The notes under the pieces: model-generated
Told to the model about the DNA's origin: nothing
What the model saw: only the letters and a program-made list of their open reading frames with translations
Databases searched by the model: none
NCBI GenBank assembly: GCA_963969345.1
Contig: OZ017766.1
Location: 11,222,001-11,286,000, forward strand
DNA: 64,000 nt
Reading direction: 5' to 3'
DNA from: Turbatrix aceti
Taxonomy: Eukaryota; Nematoda; Chromadorea; Rhabditida; Panagrolaimidae
Shown here: in pieces, positions 1-11,973 of the stretch
Position numbering within the stretch: the first letter of the stretch is position 1
Layout of the letters: each line of letters begins with the position of its first letter
Made by a program: the position numbers and the translations under genes

Positions 1-1214
1 ATACTGTCGAATTCTTGCGGCCTAAAAAATACATACATAAAAAACTCTTTTATTTGTAAAAAAAGTGGGCTGTAAACTTTTTTTACAATTTGAAATATTA
101 TAAAAAAAGAGGGTTGATCCAGAAAAGCAAGCAACATACCATACGGTAAGAAGCAAACGGCAGAGTATCTCGCCCGGTGAACGCCGAAGCAGCAATTACA
201 AATCGTTCATGAGGAGTACTGTCACCGTATACCATACACGCAACGGTGGTGACTGCATCTTTGGGGAGACAAATTTTGTTGTATTCCAGATAAGCTGCGA
301 GGCGGTGGTTGCCGTCGATGACGTCGTAGACTGTCGAATCATGGGCATTCACAACAACAGAAAAGCAGACGGCTTTGAAATCCCAAGTTTTTTCTTTCAT
401 GACGTTAAGCAAATTCTGGACGTGCCGATAATCCAGTGGACGTATGGAAAAGTCATGCCGACATTGAATAAGAGAAATGTATTTCTTCGTCCTTGGAATG
501 TGGCTGAGCACTTCTGCGGACCGAACTAATTCGTGCTGTTCGTAGGAAGATTGGTTGTTGACTTCAAAAGATTGCGAGTTATTGGATGGCTCGGGTGATT
601 CTTCCAATAGTTCGGGTGACATTTCAGACTTGATTGTTGTACTTGTTGATGGATTGGCTTGACCGATTTTCATGTCGAAAGGTTCGCAGTTGTCTCGAAC
701 AAATTTGGCAAAAGCCCTCTTTTCAAATCCCTCAGCATACTGGTTGCCACAGTACGTGATTGACATGAGTTGTGTCAAGGGTCCATAAATGACTTCGTCC
801 GTGGATTCCATCTAAAAATAAAAGTTTATAATCATCTGCCAAAGTTCAAAGTGCGTCAACCAACCTCAAAATCCCCTTCAAAATTGAGAGAAAACCGTTT
901 CACAACCAATTGACCGGTATTTGCGTTGCCACGTTTCATAAAACAGACACTCATGGTCAGGTCATTATCGAAGTAGACGTCCATAGGAGGTGCTTCGACC
1001 ATCGGACGCAACGTTAATAGAGAATCTGTCTGCCTTTCAGCATCTGAATCACCTGCGTCGTCAAATTGGATGACAATTGTACCTGAAAAAGTTAAAGATA
1101 ATAAAAACGAAAGTATTTAACGAAAAGTTTTATATAAAAACGCAAAAACTTACGATCATTTTCGTAGGCTTCGTGTGACCGGTGGAATCGACTGTTTTTG
1201 ACGTAATACTTCAT
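1..1214 (-). CDS. ParB/sulfiredoxin-fold-like nuclease-domain protein (partial, runs off left edge)
   Basis: Four exons fit in frame: 1214-1154, 1082-865, 811-140 and 21-1, the last continuing past the window edge. The start ATG at 1214 lies immediately behind a TTTTCAG acceptor, suggesting trans-splicing. The N-terminal ~95 residues are unfamiliar. A Ser/Pro/Glu-rich linker follows, then a segment resembling the ParB N-terminal/sulfiredoxin fold. This segment has an IRPLDYRHVQNLL helix, a strand, and the signature DVIDGNHRLAAYLEY; in this superfamily the DGxHR motif contributes to nucleotide or substrate binding. The exon-3 to exon-4 junction is phase 0 (GTATGT donor; TTTTTTAG acceptor). Function is unknown. 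The family assignment rests on one motif and its spacing, so I am moderately sure of the gene and less sure of the fold. Confidence 0.7.
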
Positions 1215-1918
1215 CTGAAAATAAGTAAATTATCGTCAGGTAAAGCGTAATAATAACTGCTGAAAAAAATCAAGCGCCGAAAATTTACAATTGAAAAACG
1301 CAGTATATAAAAAATTATGGAAGTAAATGAAGGTACAAAACAAAACACACATTGTTCAGAATCCTAGAATCCGTGAAGGTGATATCAATTCTCAGCGATT
1401 TGAGAAATCAGAAACAAAATCACGAAGCGAGTAAAAGTGTCACGACGCTTTATTTGTCGTTTCAGATCGCTTCTTTTCACTCACGTGCGAACGAATTGTT
1501 TCGTTGTTTTTTCTCTGTACTCTCTTCGTGTCCCCTCATTCTGCTCTCGCAACGTGACGCTGTGGCGCGCGTCCGCTGCTGCGTCTCTGCTTCTCTAGTG
1601 TGCGTTTTCTTCTTTTTTTTTCTCTCTCTCTCTCTTTCTCTTTGAAGGACGTCGCGGCGCCTGTCCATGGACGCTTCTTTGTGAAAAGCGCACTCATATT
1701 CGACGCACAAAAAAGGCCACACCATAACGACAAAAAGCGTTTTTTTTTTAGATTTCCGCAATAAAAACGTGGAAATCTAAAAAAAAACGAAAAAAACACA
1801 CTAAATATCGACAATAAAAAATTTACGATTTATGCAGGAATATTTTTCTCTTCAATTTTGCCTTTAAGAGCAGTCGATGACGTATAATCACAACCTTTGA
1901 TTTTCTTTATTACACGTT
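1215..1918. other. Spacer with CT microsatellite and a strong palindrome
   Basis: This 700-bp gap separates the ParB-like gene from the 3' end of the Sre receptor. It contains a pyrimidine run (TC repeats near 1620-1640) and, at about 1738-1791, a T-run/A-run palindrome capable of a ~20-bp hairpin. Overlapping open frames here are low-complexity and show no splice context. No gene is called. Confidence 0.6.
1738..1791. repeat. Short perfect palindrome (hairpin)
   Basis: CG followed by a T-run and AGATTTCC is mirrored by GGAAATCT, an A-run and CG, with a ~13-nt loop containing AATAAA. The stem is about 19-20 bp. It could be a MITE relic or part of a transcript end. No target duplication is obvious. 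Confidence 0.6.
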
Positions 1919-3182
1919 TTACTTCCAAGAACGTTCAAGGTTTTTAAAATACGCTTCGGTATCAAACAGGGGATTTGTTGGGTGCACACGATTTGGACGA
2001 TTGATTTTGAGATGCAAAGATTGTAACTTGATTTTTGACAATGATGTGTTCATGAAGCATTTTCGCATTCTTGTTGAAAATCGAAAACCTGCGTAAACGT
2101 AAAAAATTGAAGTCAGTGGTAATAGGAGATTTTTGAAATTCTAAAGCATATTTTTTTTAATGGATTTTTTTGTGTTTATGTTATTGTACCTGTAACAAAA
2201 TTGCTTGCACGGGTGATAACAGTTTGTTGTTGTACAAGTCTTTTAAAATAGAATCTTCAAATATTAAGATAATTTTCAGAACGCCAAATCCGACCATCTG
2301 AGATCCAATTGCACCGGTGATTTGTACGTTTTCGATTTGTTGGTATCTTTGCGCTACGTGGCACTGGGATTGGGAATTGCTTATGCTGTCGAATATTGTT
2401 GAGGCTTTACGATTGATTTTGTACAGTATGACACAAATGATTGAAACAATAACAATGGTAGTGGTAATAATGACTATTTCTAAAATTCTTTGACAAAAAT
2501 TACCATCAATAAATATGTCGCATGATACTTCATAAGTTCGATCGTTTAGTAATTTTTTAGGAAAGGATTTCGATAGTTCTACTAGAACACAAATGTTAGG
2601 AATAAACTGAAAAAAAGTAAATATTTATTATGGCGTGTTAACTTTTTTTGAAAAGTTATTTAAAACACATACCGGCAATACCCAAAGAACAACAGTTGTC
2701 GGCCAATGTCTCAGGCTCTCGTAGGACTTATTTTTTATCGTAGCTATGACGCGTTCAATAACAACAACACAAAATATAGAAATAATCAATTTATCAATGA
2801 ACGATTGCATTTCGAATTGCACATGACAGTAATTTGTAGGTACAGAAAAGTAACAATAAACTAAACTGTGATTATTATTTTTGTCAAAAACAAAAAATTT
2901 TTCGGCATGATAAGTTGTTAGACTGTAGAAGATTTTCGCCAAATCAAATGTCCGAATGGCACTTCCTAAAATAAAAGCAGATGTTAGAAATGCAAGCAGA
3001 ATTCTTAGATTATGATGAATTTTTTTGTTGACAAAACAACAGTACAGGTAAACAATTAAAAGAATTAGAGCAGCTAGCTCTAGAAGAAGACCAGCAAATT
3101 TAAGCGTGTTTATGAAGCTGTTTTGATTGATTATTGTTGCTGTTTTGCACCAGTTCCAGTAATTTTTTTGAACGTCATTCAT
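1919..3182 (-). CDS. Sre-family 7TM G-protein-coupled receptor
   Basis: Three exons (3182-2673, 2606-2190, 2140-1919) join in phase 0 to give about 382 residues, the usual size of nematode Sre receptors. Seven hydrophobic segments can be placed: LLLELAALILLIVYLYCC (TM1) is near residue 30, and LLLPLTSIFYVYAGF (TM7) opens exon 3. Two family hallmarks are visible: ERVIAT...YE after TM3 and RYQQIEN before TM6. The C-terminus NPLFD-EAYFKNLERSWK fits the Sre pattern. Sre proteins are plasma-membrane chemosensory receptors restricted to nematodes; the ligand cannot be inferred. The last acceptor was chosen as ATGCTTTAG at 2141 because the nearer CAG breaks the frame. Confidence 0.88.
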
Positions 3183-3735
3183 ATTTATTTGACTACTGAA
3201 GCACGGAAGCTTTGTGGACTCTTAAAAATGACTTGATAATGTTAAGAAAAATTTAACGCAACTAATAAATACATTAAAAACACAAATAAATAACATTATT
3301 TGCAAGGTTGATAACTTTTTTTCATCAGAAATTTTTTTTATGTAACACACTGCACCAGGTGTTCAGGTTTTTAGAAGTAGCTACTTCTCAGAACTTGATT
3401 CTTTTGGACACCATAATTGAAGGGAATGTATGTAAATAGAAAAGGTTACCTGTAGTCTCACCTGTCAATTATTAGTCATCGATCTGCTAAAAGCACTGCC
3501 ATGGTTGAAATTTTTTGCATGCATACTACATTTGTATGTTCGGGTCAGTGTGATAGTGATTATTATCATAGTACAAACATAACCTGGTTACATGTCAGCA
3601 AAAAAAAAACTGACGTCATCCCCATTGGTTTTTCGAAATTGGCGTTCGTTCACAACCAATTTAGTTTTTTTGTTTGTGTTTGTTTTTGAACAGCTGTTTT
3701 TGTTTGACAAACGCGAACGAACGAAAACAATTAAT
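3183..3735. other. Intergenic, AT-rich
   Basis: About 550 bp between two receptor genes. Homopolymer-rich, with CGAACGAACG-type runs near 3715 that recur elsewhere in the window. I see no gene or structured element. Confidence 0.5.
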
Positions 3736-4942
3736 TTATTTTTCTTCACTGGATTTCTTTATAAAAATCAAATTAAAGAAAGAACGCCGAATTACTTTGT
3801 TGAAGATCAAAAACGTAAGCGGAATGCATATAAAGTGCAGTGTTTCATATATTCTAAAAACTAATATCAATTAAAATTTAAAAATACATAAATATCACAC
3901 CCGTCCAAAAAATGAAAACATACTTATTCCACCAACTAGAGTTAAAATCTTTTATAAATGCTAAATAATACTCCTCAGGGGTGTAATGTATGTTATAGTG
4001 CCATTCGCAGTCTTGAGTATCAAAATAAATCATATTGAATGACATTGAATACCAGAGGTAATAATTGTACAGGTAATCAAATAAAATATAAAGAAAATAC
4101 AAAATTCCATGACCAATTAGAATTTTGTCATATTTAAAAGTTGTCGCAAGATATCCGTTTTCGGGTGTAAAGGTTTTATGTATGATTAACCGCCGAATAC
4201 GGTATTTCAGATCAAAGCGAAGGACAAGGAATAAAATCGCATAAATACCACACGAAATGTAACCACCGTATCTTTGACATTTTTCCATTATCTGCAAACA
4301 TACATATTTATTAAAACATTTTTAGACAAAAACTTTAAAACTCACATCTCTAAAAACAAGCATTGATGTTTCCAATACCTTATTTTTGTTTTCCAAGTAG
4401 TAATATAACTCAATTTCAAAAGAATTGCAAACGATTATGAAATTGTACAAAATGTTAAAAACAATCAAATTTTTTTTAGAAAAAATGCTTCCAAACAATG
4501 CGGGTGACGTTAGAAACAGAAACAATCTTTGTAAACTTAAAACCAATAAATATCCATAAATGATTCGTTCAAAATAATCTTCTGTATACGAAAAAGCGTG
4601 GTAGCCAAGAGATTCATTATTAAAAAATTTACTTATAAAACAAAGGGCGATTACAAAATGTATGAAGGTGACTTGTAACATAAGAACAAAAAACGTAGAC
4701 GTATCGTAGGTTTTTCGAGTTTTTGCAACGGCTAAAAAAACGAAAAAATTGAATATAATAAGGAAGACATTTTGGAATAATTCAAGTTTATGGTAATGTT
4801 TTAGTTGGGCACTATATAGCGTGTCGTTGATAACTTGTTCGTGAGTATAGTTTAGAGATTCTATGATTGCATAATAGGAATAAGATGGATCGGGAATGCA
4901 GTTCGATTCTATATCGTCTTGTGAAAAGCTATCGTTTTCCAT
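3736..4942 (-). CDS. Nematode 7TM receptor-like protein (paralogue A)
   Basis: Three exons (4942-4346, 4291-3924, 3853-3736) give about 360 residues. Hydrophobic segments are consistent with seven TM helices: LFQNVFLIIFNFFVFLAVA (TM1), FVLMLQVTFIHFVIALCFI (TM2), YGYLLVLSLQRLFLFLTS (TM3), NLIVFNILYNFIIV (TM4), GYISCGIYAILFLVL (TM5), HGILYFLYILFDYLY (TM6) and LHFICIPLTFLIFNKVI (TM7). The loop FDLKYRIRR after TM5 matches FDIAYRIRR in the gene at 32002-33227, so the two are paralogues. The last exon was placed by alignment with that copy; AA plus A restores the frame. There are no Sre hallmarks. It is probably a chemoreceptor of another nematode family. Confidence 0.78.
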
Positions 4943-5359
4943 TGGAAAAAATACAAAACAAAGTTAGAGCCGCTGTCAGAAATATTTTGTGGTAAATATA
5001 TCATAAATTGATTGGTAAAGTTGTGTTCATCAAAAAAACAGGTGAATTATAACTGTTTTCTTAAAGCCACTGTTAACTTGAAAAAATGAAAACATAATTA
5101 ATTATTGAGGGCATTTAGGTTTTTGATTCATCTTTTCGCTGTTAAAATTTTTGCAATATAAGCACTCATGGGCAAGTTATAATGTTTGTTCACAGACAAA
5201 TTTGATTTTTGTTGTTCGCATATAAGAAAAGAAATGTGTTCGTTTGCGAACGCAAAAACAACTGTTTTCCTTCATTGTTTTTTCTCAAGCAACTATCATA
5301 ACCAATTGTATCAATTTATTGTTTTAGCGGTTTCAGTACATAAAAAATATGTATGCACC
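4943..5359. other. Intergenic, AT-rich
   Basis: About 400 bp between receptor A and the secreted-protein gene. An open frame on the plus strand is the shadow of the minus-strand gene. Nothing else is recognised. Confidence 0.5.
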
Positions 5360-6225
5360 TTAACTTGGTGGAACGGTAGAATAAATCTCGCCAGACAAGT
5401 TGTGAACGTTGTTGAGATAAACCAAGTAGTCAATAGACGGTCCAGTGCCCTTGCATTTCTTGGCTTCAAACTTGAGCGTATCAAAATCAAACATTTTTTT
5501 GTTAAGCACGTCATAAATCCATGTGCATTGTTCCTCGGTGTAGTGTTCTTCCATGAGTTTGATAATTTTTTCGACGGCTGTGGGAGTGATCAACTTAGTA
5601 GCATCCGTGATACCTGCCGCACACGCTTCATTTTCATCTTCTTTTTTTGCATCCTTGTCGACAAGTTTTGCAACTTCGTTGAAAATTGTGCTAATGTCAC
5701 CGACGATCATGATTGCGAAATCGACGGAATACGCTCCAGCAAGATAGCCAAAATCAGCTTTGAGCGCATCCATGGATTCGTTGAGAACCGTGATTTCGTC
5801 ATCGTCACAGATTTCGTAGACAATTGGCAGCAAGCCGTAAGGGCTGTGGTAACGTGAAAAAATGTCGGATACGGTGGTGCCATTGTACATGTCGTCGCAG
5901 ACTTCTTGGGTCATCTGAAAATTTTAGGTATTGATTTTGTCCCAAAAAAAGATTTAAAAAAAGATTACTATAAGCAATAAATATATGTATATGTATATAT
6001 TGCTTACCAGTAAGTAATATCCAATTTTTGTGTGATTAAACTTACATTTTCAATAAAATCAAGAGTAAACCAGGGACTGAAATGCTTGTTAATAGATGCT
6101 GTAAAAGCAGTATCCGCCTTGAGCTTGGGATCTTCCGGGCTCTTGGTGGTCTTGGCTTTTTTGCCCTCGAGGGTGACAGCAAAGAGCACGACCACAACAA
6201 GCAGTAGCAAGCGAATACTTTCCAT
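5360..6225 (-). CDS. Secreted protein, unknown function
   Basis: Two exons (6225-6046, 5914-5360) give about 244 residues. The ATG at 6225 begins MESIRLLLLVVVVLFAVTLEG, a clear signal peptide; an upstream in-frame extension is not needed. The mature part starts Lys-rich (GKKAKTTKS), then is mostly acidic and helical. It has five cysteines, at CDD, ICDD, ACAAG, CTWIY and KKCKG, that could form disulfides, and two N-glycosylation sequons (NGT, NES). A third sequon (NLSG) lies near the C-terminus. I recognise no domain. Intron donor GTAAGT and acceptor TTTTCAG are canonical. Confidence 0.75.
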
Positions 6226-7169
6226 GTTTAATACACGTTTTTTACAGTTTTCTGTTCCGTATATATTTACCCATAGTGAACGGATCAGACATGACAAATT
6301 CATTAAAAATGCTTCCCGGTGGTAATAATTCGGATCATTTATGTTTGTGTACTTTGAAGGATTATAAAACATGATTCACATTTGAAATGAGTGAACACAT
6401 TTATTTATTAGTAATGTCTGTGTTCAATTTATCACATTGCACTTTTGTGCAAAAGGACCACACTTGATGTACACAATTAAAAAATAACGAGATGTTTTTT
6501 TTATTTAACAAATCAGGTAGGTAATCGCGTACTTTTGAGTCGCTTCACAAAAAAAAATTAAAACAATCAGGCGACTGAAAGTGCTAAAATAAATGACGAC
6601 AAAATATTTACAACCGTAACCTGGATATAAACAGTATTACAATTTTTTTTTCAAATCTGAAATTTTTTTTGTATTGAAAAAATCCACGTTCAGAGTATAT
6701 TTACTAAATTTCTTTTATTGTTCACGCAATAAAATAAATATATCGCAAATCTTTTTTCTATAGAATAAATCAATCAGTCAATCAATCAGGTAGTAAAAAA
6801 CAAAAAAAAACATGGTACAACTTTGTAGTGTGTAGATTTTTACAAAACCAAACAGGGCATAGTGAATTTGTGGTTTAAAAAATCGTGGTATAAATAGAAA
6901 ATCGTCATAATCACCGTGGAGAATACTGTACGTAGAGGCTCTGAATAATAATTTTTGTGTGTGTGTGTATCAGTAAGAGAATGAAGAAATTGCCAACGGG
7001 GTGGTAGTAGAACAGAAGAAGCATAGAGTGAGTGTCATTGTCCCGTTTGTTTAAAAAAAATGGCGCATAAAAATTTAAAACTTGAAAAAAAAATTACTAA
7101 TGACAAAAATTTGTTATATTACAAAAAAAGTTGAATATAAATTTGTAAAAAAAATTTATTTGTGTTTTT
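6226..7169. other. Intergenic, AT-rich with GT microsatellite
   Basis: About 940 bp. Contains TATA-type alternation near 5980-6000 just inside the neighbouring intron, an ATCA repeat near 6770 and a GT run near 6957. No gene is seen; it includes the 3' UTR of the synaptotagmin gene. Confidence 0.5.
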
Positions 7170-10100
7170 TTATTTTTTGTCTTTTTCTTCTTCTTCGACT
7201 GGTCCGAGAGTGTGCCACTGTGCAATAGGCCGTCTTGGTGATGCCAGCATGTCCATCCAGTGACGCAATTCGGCACCCGTTGCGTTGCAACCCAACATGC
7301 ATCTGCCAATGGCATCGTTTGAGCCAAGCTTGTCGTAATCCATAACAGTGATCATGAGTGATACTTTCTGAAAAATTTCATCCATCAGAAGATTCAAATA
7401 TGCTAAATAAAAATAGTTTACCTGAATTTGTTCAAATGGCACTTCAAACGAGAACGATTCATTATAATATGGATTGAGTGTACACTTTTTGATAGACGTC
7501 TTCTTCTTCTTCAGACGCTTTCCATTTTGCATGAGCACAATTTTGACGTAGGGATCAGAAAGACCACCAACGTCCATCTTTTTAAGATTCTTGGCTTCAA
7601 GAACGACAACGGTAAGTTTGCCCGCGGTTGGCACGTATCGCAGAGAGAAGCAAATGTCACCGAGTGATTTCTCGGCTTCTTTGTCGTCTGGGGGCGGAGC
7701 GATGTCCTTCCATTCCTCGAGGACCTGTCCGAGATCAATCTTGCCGAGTGCGAGAAGCACTTGTCCGATTTGATCGTGCTTGCTGAATCTGTCAAAATCG
7801 TAGATTGAGAAAACGAGAGTTTTGCTGCCGATTTCGTTGAAGGGAACCTTAAAATAGTTTTTTTTAGAAATTTGAAGCAAAAATTGATTTGCGACTAAAA
7901 ACCAGATTTTGAATTTAACGGTTTTTGGGACGAAAATTGATTCGCGCGTAAAACATCATATTTGGATTTAAAGGTTCTTGGCACGAAAATTGCATTAAAC
8001 GCAAAAATCAGGTTTTTCAAATTTGATGATTCTTGGCACGAAAATCAAATAACCGGCAAAAAAATTGTTTTTGACCTAAAATTATCTTGGGAGGAAAATG
8101 AATTCAAATGCGAAAAAGTTTTTGAATTTTAAAATTTTTAACAAAAAAAAATTAATATTTGTTTTTAAATATTTGTTTTTAAATTAAAACGGTCTTGCGA
8201 CGAAAATGCGCACGCAATAAAAAGTTTGAAATTAAGAAATTTTATGTTTAAATTCAGATTGTATCGTAGTAAAAAAATAATTTCTAACCTTGAAAATAAA
8301 CGTTTCATTGAACACCGGATTGAGCGTCTTTCGGTGAACTTTTGTCTCGACCTTCTTCTTCTTTTCCGGTAACAGGTAAAGTTTGACGTATGGATCAGAT
8401 GTTCCACTCATATCCATACCAGGCAAATTTTCAGCCTGAATAACGGTTACCGAAAGTTGTCCCTGTTGAAAATCGTAATCCAATTTGTACTGAATTCTTC
8501 CAAGATTGACTTCTTCTTTTTCCTCTGCAGCCTGTTCTTTTTCATTTTCTTCCATATTTTCGTTTAGCGTGTCTAGGTCATTGGTTATCTTGCCGTCGAT
8601 GCCCGTTGCCAGGTCATTGACTTTGCCTCCAAAAAGGCCCTTGAGACCGCCCTTGCCACCCTGCTTGTTCTTTTCTCCGTGGCGTTTTTTGCCAAATAGT
8701 TTGCGAATAACCAGGTAAGCGCAGCACAAAACGATGGCCAGACAGATGATGCCAAAGAATACAAAGCCCCATTCTGGCACTGAAAAAAAAGAGAAAAATT
8801 GCAATTTTGAGTCATAAATCTTGAATAGGGAACCAAAAAAAAAAGCAAATGTAAAAATTTTTTGAGGAAACAACAAAAATTAAAAAAAATATGGACAAAA
8901 CAATTTTCGTGGTAAAACCAATTAATTTTTTTTATTGAATATTTAAATTTCTTTTTAAAAAAAGTTATAATAAATGCTTTTGCCACAAAAATTTACTGAC
9001 GCTTGATTTTCACAATTCGAAAAAAAAGCTTAGGGTAATTTTTTTGTACAAGTAATTTTTGTCACCACAAAACACTAAAAAAGCTCGTTATGACCTAAGG
9101 CAATTTTGTATTACCAAATAATATACCCTCAACAAAGACACAGTTACAATATTGTGAACCAAAAAACATTTCAATAATGATCGTACTAGGCGTACTGTCA
9201 GAGACAAACTAATTAGGCCAACTCAGCAATTTTCTTTTTTGTTGTTCAAAACTGCTGAAGCGTAATTATGTTATCATACAAAGAGCAGTATAAATAATTA
9301 TTGTGTGACCGAAAAATGACCTAATCATAAGCTCAAAGATAATCTACTGATGAGTTCCAGGAACTAGAAATATGTTTTTAGTCACGTGCCAAGCGTGAAA
9401 ATTTAAAAACCCTAAAAACGCAAAAAAAATTGTGTTAACACTGCATAATTTTTTTTTCACAAAAAAATTTTTTCTACCAATTTTTTATTTACAAGATCCC
9501 GAGTCGACTTTAATTAATCCAAATTCCGGCATGTTTTGAATCGTTTTTGTCAAAGCAGCGACGTCATTCCCTCTCAAAAACGTTTGCTGCTTCATATCGA
9601 ATTCTCAAATATTCACTACTGCTTTCTTTTGAAAGACAAGCCGACAAAAACACGCTAGCAAGGAAGCATTTGACAAGCCCAATCAATAATTTAATTAAAC
9701 TTAAATTTTTTTTCAATTGTAAAAGCAGTCTTTTTTGCAATAAAAAAAGTTTTGCTTCTTGGAAGAAACTATCGTTTTCTCACTTTACATCCGGAAACTC
9801 CGCTCATGCCTGCAGCAACTAATTATACTAAATTGCACGTATGCAAAATATTTACTACAATTTAATTTGGTAAAAAACTGCGTGGTTATGTTGTTTTTTT
9901 TTCAATTTGGCAAAAAAAACATGATTATTTATGTGTGCCTGATAATATTGGTTAAATAATCAGAAAAAAAACAAAAAATATTATTGACGTTCAATTCATC
10001 AAAATTGAAGAGAAAATGGACGTAAAGAAAAGCGCCAAAGATTCATAATCCCTGTTTTTGAGTCTTGAAAAGTTTCGTTTTTCTTCAAAAACAAAGAAAA

Positions 10101-11973
10101 AACAGAGAGTATTATATTTTCTGTGTGTACAGCCGCTAATTGTTGTTAGTGAAACTGAAAAGTCTTTCACATACATAAGAATTCAATATCCGGAATGAAA
10201 AAAATAAGAACGTTTGAAAAAAAAAACATTTTGTTTTAAAAAATTGGTAACAATGGCAAATTTTCGCGTTCGCGGGCAAGCAAATATAAATTCATTAAAC
10301 AAATAAAATGAACAAAACTGAAGGTAAAATTAAATTATACTCTATAAAATAAATTTTGCACAAATGATAAAAATTATCTGTTCAAAGTTTGTATTTGTTT
10401 GCAAAAACCATAAAAAATGTTAGCGTTTGAAAAAAATGTTTTCATCCGTTTGGTCCTGACACGAATTTAAAAAAGTCCCAAAACAATAATAATGTAATAT
10501 ACAAAATTGTAGAAACTTTTGTAAACTGAATTTGAAAAACTCACTTCCAGTATGCTGCATAACCTTCTGCTGGATGCGATCCTTTACCCCGGATGCCTGA
10601 TCCGCCAGGTAGCTGGTTACTGACTGCTTCGTTGCGGACCTGAAAAAACGTAAATCTTTGCATAAAATTTTTTTTCAAAAAAATAAAGTATTGCAAATTT
10701 GTTGGCAAATTTTTGTTAACTAACAAATTATTCATTATTCAATTCTTCTACTCGACAAGAAAAAAAGGAGTGTATTTGACAGGGAGTGGCAACGTTCTGC
10801 GAAAAAAAAAATAAAATTCATTTGTACGAACGATACTACGCAAGGAATTTTTGAGTCATGACAAATGACTTGGTTAATTAATTATGGGCCCAAGGATATG
10901 TTTTCGCCCACACACAAAAAATGACTTGGCATGTTTGTAAACAAACAAGAAACGTAATTTTTTTCGGTAACGAGAAAAAAGAATGAAAGAAAATACTAAC
11001 GCCAAAAAAACTGTTGAAATAAGATTTCACAAGAAAAAGTGTACATAAGAAAAAAACCTCAACATACGATGAAAAACATATTTTTTTCCTCCAGCGTTTT
11101 TGGAGAATACATAACAATTTTTTTTTGGTTTACGTTGGTGTCGCTTGCTTTCATGATAGTGCACACACGCTATTGGTACTATGTATGCTTTTATGATCAT
11201 CTGTATATTAATTTTGGTGTTTCAGAAAAATAAATTTTCTTAAAGTTCGGATGACTCGACTTGTTGATGCTTTTTTTTGTGTGCAGGCAGAACGTTATGG
11301 GGAAAGGTGGGCGACTTGCTCAGCTTTTTTATTTTAATATGCATGTGAAATGTGCATGTGAAATGTTAAAAGTTTGACTATTTTAGAGGTCAAACACTGA
11401 TTTATTGATTATTGGGGGTTTTTGGAGATTTTTTTTCTGTCGGGTTAAAAGAAACTGTTGTGGGTTGAAACTGAAGGAAAACAGAACTAATAATTTTGAA
11501 TTACGTAAAAAACTGAAATTGAAACACCTTCAAAGATTTTTTTACAAAAAAATTCTGAACAAGGCGCACCTAGTTCCAGCATTCAAACCGAACAGTGCCC
11601 ACCCTGTTCAAAATCTTTTCCCTAAACAACGTCCTCCCCGTTCCGATTTAAAAATTTCAAAAATGCATGCTTTATCAATCTTTTGACAGCTATGAGTTAA
11701 GCCATCGAAAAAACCAATAAAAACACACTGCAATTTTTGTGTCTGACGTAAAATCGATAGACAGACAGAAATCCAAGTTTTTTTAGAGTTTTTTTGACCA
11801 ACTTACTCGGGTGCAACGGGAGCCACGGGGGGGAGTGATGGGGGAATCGGGGCTTGAGTGTATACTGGCGGAGGTGGAGGCGGTGGCGCGGATGATGAGG
11901 CCACCTGCATGGGGATATCATCAGGGATTTCCTCCTTTTCGCCGAGATCTTCTATGTCGTGAATTTTGACCAT
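7170..11973 (-). CDS. snt-1: Synaptotagmin-1 (Ca2+ sensor of synaptic vesicle exocytosis)
   Basis: Five exons (11973-11807, 10639-10545, 8779-8289, 7847-7422, 7367-7170) join in consistent phase to about 458 residues. Order: Pro-rich luminal N-terminus ([20 protein letters not shown]), a short linker, the TM helix [20 protein letters not shown] followed by a Cys-containing junction and a KKRHGEKNK basic stretch, an acidic linker, C2A and C2B. C2A has [16 protein letters not shown] and [10 protein letters not shown]2B has [20 protein letters not shown] and DYDKLGSND. These Asp-rich loops bind Ca2+, and the KRLKKKK patch binds PIP2 and SNAREs. WHTL near the C-terminus is also conserved. The exon-2 frame was set by phase (GA+G, A+TG). 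Introns 1 and 2 are long (1.2 and 1.8 kb). Confidence 0.95.

Noticed and set aside
1352..1814. Overlapping frames rich in Phe/Ser/Leu and Arg/Lys
   Set aside because: They derive from CT/GA microsatellite sequence; no conserved features.
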